This document shows, piece by piece, positions 1 through 12,000 of a DNA stretch of 64,000 nucleotides. Within the stretch, counting starts at the first letter, position 1. Every line of letters begins with the position of its first letter. The notes under the pieces are model-generated. The model saw nothing but the letters and a program-made list of their open reading frames with translations, ran no database searches and was not told where the DNA came from. The position numbers were made by a program, and so were the translations under genes. Origin of the DNA: Mesocentrotus franciscanus (taxonomy: Eukaryota > Echinodermata > Echinoidea > Camarodonta > Strongylocentrotidae); the NCBI GenBank assembly GCA_037976565.1, contig CP137679.1, positions 24,902,761-24,966,760 of the forward strand. Reading direction: 5' to 3'.

Positions 1-300
1 ATTAGTCTAAGGAAGATATGGACATCTCAGTGTTCACTGTTTTATTTTTTAACTTTTCGAATGAGCATCAATTGTGTGAGGAGATACTGTGTTTCTTTCT
101 ACCATCCTGTAATGTTGTTATTTTGTATTTTGATACTTTTGATATTTACTTACTAGCAAACATATTTCCATCATCATAGAGGGACAAAATAGTGTAAATC
201 GCCCCCTGCACGCATAAGGCCGCTACTGCTATTGACAATACATAGCCCTTAACTAGCTTCTTGCGACAGCTGTGGAAATGGTAGTCTTTACACTTTTAGC

Positions 301-391
301 ATCTCTCTCTCTCCCTCTCTCTCTCTTCCTCTCTGTCTTTCTCTCTCTCTTCCTCTCTCTCTCTTCATCTCTCTCTCTCTCTCTCTCTCTC
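301..391. repeat. CT microsatellite
   Basis: Imperfect (CT)n, about 90 bp. Confidence 0.95.
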
Positions 392-793
392 TTTGTATCT
401 TAACTGCTGTACTAATAATATCGTATGTCCAAGGCACGTGAGTATTCGTATAAGTATAAGTATAATTATAGGGTTAATCAAGCGAGAAAATGGGAGCAGT
501 AGAAGAGTGTTTACAAAAGGGGTAAATATTAAGATAGTAATATTCCGATTTCATAATATGTTCGTAAAAGTAGTTAAGTACATAATGCCAGTGGGTGTAG
601 CTTTATTACTCGCTGCATGGCTCGGTGTACACGGTGTATGCAGTTAGTATGATCATTGAAGAGCGAATCGCAAGCTGGGATGAATCAAAATACGAGAGTT
701 ATTTTTACCATTCTCACCCGGCTAATGTTGGTTTATTCGTTGATGCAATTGCAATAATCTGCTTGATTTAGGCACCCGTCCGAAATAAGTATC

Positions 794-1146
794 CCCTCTC
801 TCCCTCCTTCTCTCTCTCTCTCTCCTCCTCCTCCTCTTCTAGTTTTATCTCTCCTTCTCCATTCCTACTTCCTTTCCTCCCTCCTATCTCTTTAAGTTTC
901 TTTCTCTCACTATTTCTCTGTTTCTCTGTAGCAATTTGGCAACACCCCTCTCTCTTTCTCTCTCTCTCTCTCTCGCTTTCTCTTACCTACTCCCTCTTAC
1001 TCCCCCTCTCCCTCTCTCTTACATTTTTTCTCTGTCTCTATTTCTCCGTCTCTCTCTCTGCACCCTCCTCCTATCCTCCTCCTCTCCCTGATTCACTCTC
1101 TTTTCACCTTTTTTTTCTGACTCTCTATGGCATGCTGGCTCCTCCT

Positions 1147-1185
<39 letters not shown>
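794..1185. repeat. CT-rich region
   Basis: About 390 bp of degenerate CT/CTCC, with purer runs at 955-975 and 1152-1181. Confidence 0.92.
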
Positions 1186-1498
1186 CTCTCCTCCCCACTG
1201 TTTACTCATGAATATCGAATGCCAATGCCCGCATACAGTATCCGGCTTGCTCGAATCCATTACGCTACTAACATTCTCGCAATCAATAATGTTGTGATCG
1301 AGGTGAAGGCCAACCAGGTATGACGTCATAACAGACTCAAGGGGGGAAGTATATGACGTAATCCTCACATTGAACAGGCTACCAAGTCTCGGGTAAAAAT
1401 CAATAGTATGGATAGCTCCGAGCCTTCATCCGAGCCTTCAAGGAGGAGGGGATTCGTGTAATCATCATCTATCAGAGAGGACACCAATTCAGCAGAAA

Positions 1499-1884
1499 CA
1501 CTGGCGTATCCAGGGATTTTTAACAGGGGGAGGTTATGTTTCCGAATAAATTACTGTTTCCTGACAAAGAGCCCCCTTCCATCATTTATTTTCCTTAGCA
1601 TAATTGTTATGTGACAAACAATTAAATGAAAAAACACACACACACACACACATGCACATACGATTCTCTGAAACCACTGGAGTTCTCATACTATAGTTTG
1701 TTTACAATAAGCCAGTTTTAAAATACCTCACTGGCACACAAAAGGGAAAAGGGGTCCTCTTTAAGTACAATTTTATCCCAATAAGCTAGTGTTACAAGTA
1801 GGATAAAACACTCCTATGTCAATAACAGAGAGAGTAGGCGAGGCGGGGGCGGGGGTCACACGCCCCTTTCTAGATACGTCCCTG
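1499..1884. mobile_element. Candidate hAT-type nonautonomous element
   Basis: The left end CACTGGCGTATCCAG and the right end CTAGATACGTCCCTG are near-inverted copies of the CAGNGGCGTATCCAG type terminus. The flanking eight bases (about gcagaaac and gctgaagt) match only partly, so the target duplication is uncertain. 386 bp, no coding capacity. Confidence 0.4.
1633..1652. repeat. CA dinucleotide repeat
   Basis: About ten CA units inside the candidate hAT element. Confidence 0.95.
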
Positions 1885-2559
1885 GCTGAAGTTTATTTGT
1901 TTAAAAGCCCTATATACTTCTCATAGGTATGACAAGTCCATGGTATGACGCTATCCTTGTACATGACGTCATAATGCATTAGTGATTTGAGTAAGCATCA
2001 ACAAACACCCTTATTATGAATGCTATTAGCCGAGCCACAGAGACGCCGAAAAGGAGCGACGGACAGTTTGACCAAGTCTTATCATTCCTGCCCCTGTTAT
2101 TCTTTTAGCTCTCATCTTTTTAATCTAATTTCACTTATCCTCCCCTTCTCCCTCTTATGACATTTTTATCTCTTTTTAATGAAGATCTTAAATTGTTTTG
2201 TTTTTTTCTGACTTCCTTATTCTAACTTTGTTTAAATACTGGGTTTCTTCGTTTTTTTTTATATCAATTTCCTGTTCAATACTTCATTTTACTCTCTTTT
2301 CTCATTTATTCTATGAATATTTACTATGAATAATTAATTATTCATCTGCTTATTTTCATGATTATAACCACGGTACCAATAAATACCAGCATATTTTACG
2401 CAAAGAATGAGTTTATATGATTTAACACGAATTGTTTGGTCATCATTTTCAAGACGATCCCAAACAAACAACTTTCTCCAAATTCTGTTTGTGCAGGTGG
2501 CTCCCTTCAATCTACCTCCCTCCTATTATAAGTCACCCAATCCCGTCATCCCCGCCACC

Positions 2560-2578
2560 CCTCCCTCTCTCTTTCTCT

Positions 2579-2611
<33 letters not shown>

Positions 2612-2652
2612 CCTCTTCCTCTCTATCTCTCTCTCCCTATCTCTCTCTCCCC
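2560..2652. repeat. CT microsatellite with C run
   Basis: Poly-C near 2580-2590 then (CT)n and CTAT variants. Confidence 0.93.
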
Positions 2653-4414
2653 TCCCTACACACTAAATTCTATGACTTTAGGCTTTGCTCGAACTCACAA
2701 ACATAATTATTTGGAAAATTCTCCCATTTTCATGAGGTTTTTGGATTGCATCTTTTCGCTAAAATTTCAGCGTCTGATGTTCACAAATGGCATGTTCGTT
2801 ACACACGATTTCCCACACCCGGTATAGCCAACCCTTAAAAGATTTAAAGTGACTCGGTAACATTGCCTCAGATTCTGAGACAAAATCCTGGATTAAGCTC
2901 ATGCTGCAATCATAATTATAAATCTTGAGGTGAGCTGAAGTCAGTCAGGAATCCCATGACTTTTACAAGCCGATCGCCTGTCTGATTATCAAGATATTTA
3001 TGATTGGAAATCGAAATTTAATTTTTCGTTTTCCCAACGGTTTTTATAACACTACAGTCTATTGGGGAAAATGAGTATGGTAAAACCGGTCACTCAAAGA
3101 TTTTTACTTTTTTGAGGCACTTCATGATAATTTTGAAGCGCAATTTGTGTAGGGCTTCAATATTACACCATATCACAGACACTGATAACACGTAGGGCCA
3201 TGCATCTCAGATTTTAACATTGTTAAACGATGCCTTTATTAAGACAACATCGGTGAAAGGAATCACACAGTCACCATGTTCATTCCGTAATCAAATTCAT
3301 TTTTATTTTTGGTACAGTAAAAATTGAGTTTTCTTTACACATGTACATAGACATATAATTCAACAATCTACAATGTCACAAACACATTACACTTGAACAA
3401 AAACAAATACGGGTTCATGTTATTCAAAAGGAGACAAATTCAAAATGACGAAGTTTAAAAATCTCGCCTAGAAATTTTCTCAGGCGCAGAAGGCAAACAT
3501 GTTCTACACGTTTAGCTTACCCGAGGTTACTTGGTTGTAAACATGAACAGAAGATAAATAACAACTTTGAACTAATCTAATTCATCAGAAATACCAGATT
3601 TTAGTCAACTACAACTACAGTGTATTTACTTTTGTAACCAATTTAAGTTATTTCTTTCAATCTAAAACAAAATTCGTCAAGGTTAGAAAATTAACGTTTC
3701 GTCTCACAGCGAGATTATACGAAGGGTAATTTTCCGCCAAAATAAGAAAAGCTAGCATTTAGTAACAGTGAATTCAGCCCGTTTTTAGTCTTATCCGTCA
3801 CTAGATTTAATAAGCGATAATTATTCATCCTTTCCCTATTGTCACATCTGAGTCTTTTCGCAAGTAAAGTAAAAATCCTCAGGACCTCTTCGTTTGATGT
3901 CGATTACCCCCTCTACGTGCGCTGGAAGAAGAGGGTTTGTGTACCTCTGAGTCGAACTACTCACGAAAGAGAAATGGAAAACACCACAAAATGTTATTTC
4001 CAATCAGTTAGCGTAAATATTAGCGACCAAATATTTAATCATAATACATGTTTAATAGATAATTTTGTTATCCCAAAATTTGAACGCGGAAGTTTTCTTT
4101 TGGTTTCCTAACTTAAATGATTTATGTCAATCGAAAATGTTGTTATTTAATTCACATCTAAATATCGCTTGAAATTGATCAAGCGCATTAAGCATTGCCA
4201 TTATATTAATGGCAATGCTTTCAAGCTATTAACTGATCTTACTTTTGATATGAAAGGGGAAGAATACACGGCCTAAAAATAAAACAATACTGAAACTTCA
4301 CCATAACACTCACGACTATAGCTTTGAAAGATAAATCTTGGTCCTTCTCTCCTTTCATTGTCATGAACGTAGTATCGTCACAAAAATAAATTACGCGATT
4401 ATAAGGTATTTCAG

Positions 4415-4561
4415 GGGCCCGTTTCATAAAACTTGTTATCTATAACAACTGCTAAATTTCTATGACAAATTTGCTCTCAGCCAATCAGATGCCATGATTT
4501 CGGTAGCTTATAACAGTAGCTTATAACTTGTTATTGATATCAAGTTTTATGAAACAGGGCC
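4415..4561. mobile_element. PIF/Harbinger-like MITE with CAG target duplication
   Basis: 147 bp. The left end GGGCCCGTTTCATAAAACTT is the inverted complement of the right end AAGTTTTATGAAACAGGGCC with two mismatches. It is flanked by CAG at 4412-4414 and 4562-4564. A CWG or TWA three-base duplication is typical of PIF/Harbinger. No coding capacity. Confidence 0.75.
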
Positions 4562-5955
4562 CAGAACTTGCTATGTTTGATGATTATGCAGCATCGTTCT
4601 ATAAACAAAATAATACAGGTTACAAAGAAAACACTTCAGTAAATGCATGAAAGACAATTTCTATCATTAGAGAAATACAGTTTTAGAATACATTTTTCGC
4701 TCAATTCCATGAGAAAACAGTATGTACAGGATAATAAATATCACATAAATACAATTTCGATCAATAACGATAAAGAACACATAGAGGCACTACGTACAGG
4801 TCTGGTTCAATTAAAATATCCAGCACAGGCAATGCTTGGAGAATTCAAAAGCAGTATTATTGAACCTATTTTAGAAAACAAACACAGAAATGAAGCGGAA
4901 AGTGCAAAGGCAAAGGTTGGTTTTATTATTAATAGTCAGCGATCAACGAACTTTGAAGTATTTGAATGGGAGAATGCAGAACACTGTTTGGGTCATCTTG
5001 TATTGAACTATAGGCCTTTACACATGACTCACTTTCATAGATATAATACTCGTGTGTATTTATCTGCATTTATCTACTTTAATCGTACTATATCTGTCAA
5101 CATTGTCTTCTATGAAAAATAGTAACCATTCCAATAGACATGTAATTTACCGCATGGTATTAGGACAATACAAATAGATGTAAACAAAATGGGTTTTAAT
5201 TTCCTAACATGGTAAAACGTAGTACTATGGGCAACTTAAAATATATGAGGATACAACTGATTTGGACACACAGACCTAAAGTGGTGCATTTTGACTTTAA
5301 AAATATATGGACATCAGTAGATAGATGGCGCTATTCGATGTCATGAAAAAACAACTTCCACGATAGCTTTCATTGACGAACTTGCTCAGGCAGAGGCAGA
5401 GCAACTTCGATGGCTCTGAGCTCAAGTACAGGAAAAGTGTATGGGGTGGAAATGAATAAAAATACAAAGATGGGTAGATAGATGAAAAGAATAGGTAGAC
5501 GTAAACACGGACAGAGAAAAAGAGAGACAGAGAAAGATGCATAGCTAGTTAATGGATAATTATTGGTCCAACAAACAGTTCCTAAAATTCATTACTGCCC
5601 ACCATGATGTAAAACGGCAGCATATACGATTCTTGACCGATTGGATCATCTCCATATTCTACGCCCTTTGATTGGTCTTCGTACTATCATGGCCACAGTA
5701 AAGGAACTTGAACCAAACACATCCTGTCATCAAGCTTCAAGATGTCAGGTGACTTGAATGCAGATCACCTGACTTATACGCACGATATTCACCTATCGGC
5801 ACACGATGAATACGACTTGGACGCCCAGCCCAGGTGTTTTTTTTTATGTCGTCATCCGTCTGCACGAAGCTTGCTAGTCGATGAACTCACAAAACGACTG
5901 GCGCGAATTCTACTTGATCTTTGGTTTTAAGAAAGTTGAGCAACATCTCTGTTAC

Positions 5956-5961
5956 TTTATT
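5956..5961 (-). terminator. AATAAA immediately after the stop codon
   Basis: AATAAA begins two bases after the TAA of the EGF-repeat gene. Used alone it would give an unusually short 3' UTR. Another AATAAA on the gene strand lies at 4922-4927 and would give a leader-to-end 3' UTR of about 1 kb. Which is used cannot be decided from sequence. Confidence 0.3.
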
Positions 5962-5962
5962 G

Positions 5963-6009
5963 TTAGCTCAGAGGCTGAGTTGTAAGTTGGCATACTCTCC
6001 CACGGAATC
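5963..6009 (-). CDS. EGF-repeat gene exon 8: terminal microexon and stop codon
   Basis: The acceptor is a strong pyrimidine tract ending TTTTCCTGCAG. In phase 1 the exon reads [15 protein letters not shown] and then TAA at 5965-5963. This supplies the missing sixth cysteine of EGF 33 with the family spacing C-x-x-G-F-x-G-x-x-C, so the domain array closes cleanly and the protein ends eight residues later. There is no membrane segment or GPI signal. An alternative 3' exon further downstream cannot be ruled out, but none was seen between 1 and 5,962. Confidence 0.9.
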
Positions 6010-9000
6010 CTGCAGGAAAAGATAAATGAGAGAAAAGTTCAAATGTTTGTGAAAGATATACGTAATTGTATTATCTTGCATCACGCCATATCGTATTTCT
6101 TTTGAAATTACTATTTTAAATTATGTAAATTACTTTGCATTTTCAGAGTGAGCATATCCGATTGTAATTATTAAAAACAAGCCGTGGTAAAACACAAACA
6201 AATGATTCATCCTTCTGACAAAAGGAAAGAAATCTTTAACATTTATCGTATTCATTACCTCTTAAAATCCACGATAATAAGCACTACTTATTAATACCAG
6301 ATCTATGCCAAAGCGTTTTTTAAATAAATTTTTAATCTAAACACATTTTGTTTAACAAACGAACAGTTCGATCAAGTGCGAACCATACTGAATTATATTC
6401 CATGAAATTATAATCACATTTTATTATTTTGCTCCCACTTGATTTAAAAGAACATCTCTAAGATCATTACCTTGCCGACACACGCAAGTGAAGCCATCGA
6501 ATTCCCTGAGGCACGTTCCACCATGCAGACAGGGTTGACTCTCACAATGGTCGATGGCCGTCTCGCAGTACTCTCCAGTGAAACCACTGCCACAGTCGCA
6601 GGTGAACCCATTGACGTGGTTGATACATCGCCCGCAGTTCAGGCACGGTTTGGAGGCACAGAAGTCGGCCTCTACCTCACAGAGTTGGCCTAGAAATATG
6701 GAATAAAGAACCATAATGAAACAGTTTGAAGCACAAAGGCATATACAATTGTAAGGAAATAAACTATACCAATGATTAAAACAGTGAATGGGCGATATAG
6801 CGAGATAGTTAGATAGAGAGAGAGAGAGAGAGCGGGAGAAAGAATGAATTTAGAGCCTAAAGGGGGAGAAGAGTAAAAGAGTACAGTTGTGGGAAATATT
6901 TAAGAAATTATGAGAAAGTGGAAGCTATAGAAGGAAAGAGAAGAGAAGAGAGAATGTGTGTATGTGTGAGTGAGAGAGCGAGCGAGAGAGAGAGAGAGAG
7001 AGAAGGATAAGGGGGAGGTTTGAAGGGGGAAGAAAAGGGTAGTGAGTATGATATTTTAGGTTTTTAGATTTTTAGCAATTATAAGAAAGACGGAGAACAT
7101 AGAAGGAAGGGAGAAAATAGAAGAGAAAATGAGAGAAAGAGAGAAGATAGTGAGGAAGACAAGAAGACAAATAAAACAAGGAGATGGATGGTGCTCAAAA
7201 GAAGAGACAAATATTTGGTTAATATCTTACCTGTCCAACCTATCGGACAGTGGCAGTAGAAATTGTCATCCTCGATCGAATCAGTAGCGATACAGGTGCC
7301 TCCGTGCTGGCAGGGATCCGAGACACAAGGGTGCTTAGTGTCCCTGCACCCATGTCCTGTATATCCTAGCGGACACACGCAGACATACCCCATGACTTGA
7401 TCCACGCATGTACCTCCATTGAGGCAAGGACTGTTCGCGCAGTCGTTGACGTTGAGTTCACAATACGATCCAATGAATCCCATGCCACACTGGCACTTGT
7501 ACGAGTCCACGCCGTCGATGCAGTCCCCGTAGTAACATGGATCGGATGCGCATTCGTCGATGTTCTGATCACAGGTCCTTCCTGCGAATCCTCGCTGACA
7601 GTCACAGAAGAAGGTTCCCTCGTAAGAGAGGCAAGTAGAGCCATGTTTACAGGGATGGCTTGAGCAGGCATCGATCCATTGCGCGCAGTTCTTCCCCGTT
7701 CGCATCTCTGGACACAAGCACATGTAGGTATTTAATAGGTCGAGGCAAGTTCCGTCTTCACCGCATGGCGAGCTGGCGCACTCGTTCGTGTTCACATTGC
7801 ATTGATCTCCATGGAATCCTGCAGCACATTCGCATTGGAATCCTGCCTCCTGATCGATGCAAGTCGCTCCATTGCGACAAGGATCTGAGAAGCATTCATT
7901 GATGTCTTCCTGGCACAAGACGCCTGCATACCCGACATCACAGACGCATTTGAACGAGTTCAAATCATCTACGCAACTTCCACCATTCAAGCATGGTGAG
8001 CTGCTGCATTCATCCATATTTTCCTCGCAAAGATTTCCCATAAATCCGTTCCTACATTCGCAATAGAAACCATTAATGAGATCCACACACGACGCCCCGT
8101 TCTGACAGGGTGCACTAACGCACTCGAAGATATCAACATCGCAAGTATTACCTGTGAATCCGGAAGGGCAAGTACAACGGAAAGAATCAGTTTGGTCCAT
8201 GCATGTTCCATTGTTCGCACAAGGGCTCGAGAGACACTCGTCAATTTCGTACTCGCATAACCGTCCTTCAAATCCCCGAGGACAGATGCAGAAGAAATCG
8301 TTGACCAAATCTTGACAAACTGCCAGAGGGTGAAGACATGGATCCTTGGCACATTCGTCTAGGTTGATTTCACAGTTTACCCCGAAGTGTCCTGGTGGAC
8401 AAACACAATGGTACATCCCTATGGCATCTACACATCTTCCACCATGTAGACAAGGTGTGCTGAGACACTCATTAATTTCCGTCTCACATCGGGAACCTTC
8501 GTAGCCTTTCGGACATGCACACATGAAATCCATGCCATTTTCCAAACTGCGGCATGCGCCGTCGTGTTGACAAGGATCGGAGATACAAGAATTTACCAGT
8601 TGTTCGCAAACAGCGCCCTCTGTACCGCTTGGGCACTGGCACATGAAGCCATCAATCAGGTCATAGCATTTTCCCCCGTGAAGACAAGGCATGCTAGCAC
8701 ATTCATCGATGTCAAACTCACACCTGGCTCCAGTGAAACCTGAAAATGAATGAAAGGAAAAAAAAATAGATTACACACTTCCGCGTAGACCTTTCTGGTC
8801 CCATTAAAAGTTTGAATCAGTCAATGAAGTTCTTATTACGCATCAAGACCTACTGAACTATAGTTACCCATTTTATATACATAACATGACACCTGAGATC
8901 TATCTTCATACTCTCTTTATTCAGTGAATAGTTCTAGGATCGCATTTCAAAACAATCTTGACAATACAAAAACCGCTTCGCTAGGGTTATAAGAGAGGCA

Positions 9001-12000
9001 TTATAGTTACACAAATATGAAATGCAAACCTGAAGAAACAATTTCAAGTATACTCCCCAATCAAACATACGGTTTACATATCTAAAGACCTTATTCTTGG
9101 AAATAATTATAATTATGCAGTGATTGTGCTATCCTTATTTCATGAATTGAAGCTAATATTATTTCAGTACAATTGTTTGAAAGAAGGACAAACCTGGTTT
9201 ACAGGTGCAGTTATAATCATTGATCCCATCCAGACAAGTGCCGTTGTTCCCGCATGGGTTGTTCTGACATTCATCGATGTTGACCTCACAGTTCATCCCA
9301 GTGTAACCCGCCTCGCAGAGACATCTGTAACTGTTGACCATATCTATGCAAAACCCATCGTGGAGACAAGGGTTACCGGCACATTCATCCGTTTCACTTC
9401 CGCAGGTCGCACCGACAAATCCCGGTATGCACTCGCAACGGAAGGAATTTATGCCGTCGATGCACGTACCGCCATTCTGGCAATGCACCCCGATGCAGTC
9501 GTTGATTTCAACCTCGCAGTTGTAGCCTGTGAAACCATCCCGGCAGAAGCACTGATAGCTGTTGACATTGTCAACGCAGGTGGCGCCGTTCAAGCAGGGT
9601 CTGCTTTCGCATTCATTTACATTTACTTCGCAGTTCACACCAACATACCCCGGAAGACATTCGCATATGTAGTTCGAAATGCTATCAATGCATAAGCCTC
9701 CATGCCGACAAGGTTCAGACACACATTCGTTGATGTTCAGATGGCAAGTTTTACCCATGTATCCTGGAGCACAGGCACACTGGAAGTCGTCGATGAGGTC
9801 AGTGCAGATACCATTGTTTTGACAAGGTCCTGTCCAACACTCATCAATGTTGTGCTCGCAGATTATTCCGTGATACCCTGCAGTGCATGCGCAATAGAAC
9901 GTTCCAATCCCATCAATGCATACCCCGTCGTTCAAGCAAGGATTCGTTTCGCATTCGTCCACCGTTATCTCACATTGCATGCCAGTATACCCAACAGGGC
10001 AATTGCAGGTGTACGCACCGATCAGGTCTACACATTCGCCACCATTTTTGCAGGGTTGCGAGAGACACTCGCGCACTTCCATGCTACATGTTTTTCCGGT
10101 GTAACCCTTGGGGCAGTGGCACACGAAATCAAGACCCGTGTTTAGGCATATGGCACCATTCTGACAGGGGTCCGGTGTGCAGAAGTTCATGGTGTTCTCG
10201 CAGTGCCTTCCAGTGAATCCTAGAGGACAAACACAGAAGAACCCCTCTACTGTGTTCAAGCACCTGGCATGGTTCATGCAAGGTTGTATGGTGCAGTGAT
10301 CGACGCGAAGTTCACAATCCCTGCCTGAGAAACCTGGGAAGCAGTCACAAACGTAATTATCCCCATTTGCGTCCTCTTGACAAGTTCCAAACTGGCATGG
10401 TGCCGACTGACAGGGTTTCAGTTTCTTTTGGCAACGTTTCCCAGAGTACCCTGGCAAGCACACACATTCGAAGTCATCTATCAGGTCTATACAAGTACCA
10501 CCGTTCTTGCACTTCTGTTTCTTGGAACCTCTTAGGCATTCATTGATCTCTGTCTCACAGTATGGCCCTTCGTAACCACCCTTGCATCTGCACGTAAAGT
10601 TGTTATGACCATGATCTATACACTTTCCGCCATTGAAACACGGCAAACTTCTGCACGGGTAAACGTCCAATCTTTCGCAGTTAGCCCCAGTGTAACCTTG
10701 AGGACAGACGCATTCATATCCTCCTGGTCTATCGAGACACAGTCCTCCGCTCCCACAAGGATCACTCCTGCAATCATCCACGTCATGCTCGCAGGACTTA
10801 CCGAAGAACCCGTCTCTGCAGATACAAGCGTAATCCGCCACAAGGTCCACGCAAGTCCCACCGTTGCTGCACTTCGGAGGATACATGGCGCATTCATCAA
10901 CATTTATCTGACAACGCGTCCCGCGAAACCCAATCGGACAGATACATGTGTACCCATTTAAACCATCGATGCACATGGCGCTGTTCATGCAAGGTTCGCT
11001 GTCACACCATCGGTGACCTCTCTCGCAGTTGATACCACTGTAGCCTGATCTGCAGAGACACCTGTAGCCGTAGTTGGTAGACACACAGGAGCCGCCGTGT
11101 CTACAAGGGTTGCTTTCACAGTTGCTGACTCTGTCTGAACATGTATGCCCCGTCCATTCGTCGGTGCACAGACAGCTGAATCCTCGAGGAAGATTCTGAG
11201 AACAAAAATGAAAATTAAACAAATTTATCATTACTTCTAACCATAAATAAAAAACAAAAAAAATAAAAAATTTTAAAACGTAAATATAATATAGCAGGGG
11301 GTGTAAATGACAACGTGTGTCATTTATTTAAAAAATAGATAAAAAAATGAATGAATAAATAAATAAATATATAATAGGGGGGTATAAATGACAACGTGCG
11401 TCATTACATGTTAGATTACATTACATTATACAGTTGTCATGATTGATAAAGTATAGAAGTGTCTTTACAATAGATTACATTAAAATGCTTCAATTGAAAA
11501 CATATTGGTAACCAATATCCACACCCACAATATATCATTTAAAAAAGTTAATCAGTAGTCTGAAATCCTAGAGTTTTATAAAGAATGAGGCATTGTCTCT
11601 CAATCTGTTTTTGCTATATCTAATTTTAAAACTCACAGACTTTTATATAAAAAAGAGATATTCTATGTCACTTCTGTTTTGCTATATTCACGTGCATCAT
11701 TTCTGATTTAAAATGTCAAAACGAAAGAATCACATCAGTTATATCAAAAGAGGGCTGGGACAAGTAAGGAACCTACCAAGCATGTTCCTCCATTTCTGCA
11801 CGGTTGGCTTGTACAAGGTCCTCCAAAAGATACCGAGAGTCTGTCTGCTTCCTCTAAATCATCATGCTTCGACTGTAAGGGAATTGAAAGTTATTGCCGT
11901 TTAGAAAGTGAATTTACTTTCATTCTTAAAGAAAGAGTGAAAGATCACTTCGTTTCTAAATTTAGGCACGAAAATGTACTCAAGGAGTGATCCCGTGCTT

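Larger units (their letters stand above)
1..5962. other. Downstream flank of the EGF gene
   Basis: Apart from the repeats listed (CT tracts, candidate hAT, MITE) I see no gene. The gene's 3' UTR must lie in the part next to 5,963. The 159-codon plus-strand frame at 4643-5122 has no recognisable feature. Confidence 0.6.

Noticed and set aside
4643..5122. 159-codon plus-strand frame
   Set aside because: Longest non-repeat frame outside the gene, but AT-driven composition, no recognisable motif, no splice or promoter support, and it is antisense to the probable 3' UTR. Chance frames of this length are expected in 64 kb of AT-rich DNA.
7079..7230. C-terminal extension of the EGF frame past CPIGWTG (Leu/Ser/Phe-rich) as a membrane anchor
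   Set aside because: It reads through a strong GTAAGA donor into CT-rich intron DNA, while exon 7 restores the sixth EGF cysteine in phase.
9120..10961. Several plus-strand and alternative-frame open frames of 60-190 codons over the EGF exons
   Set aside because: They are shadows of the cysteine-rich minus-strand coding frame; none shows a domain.
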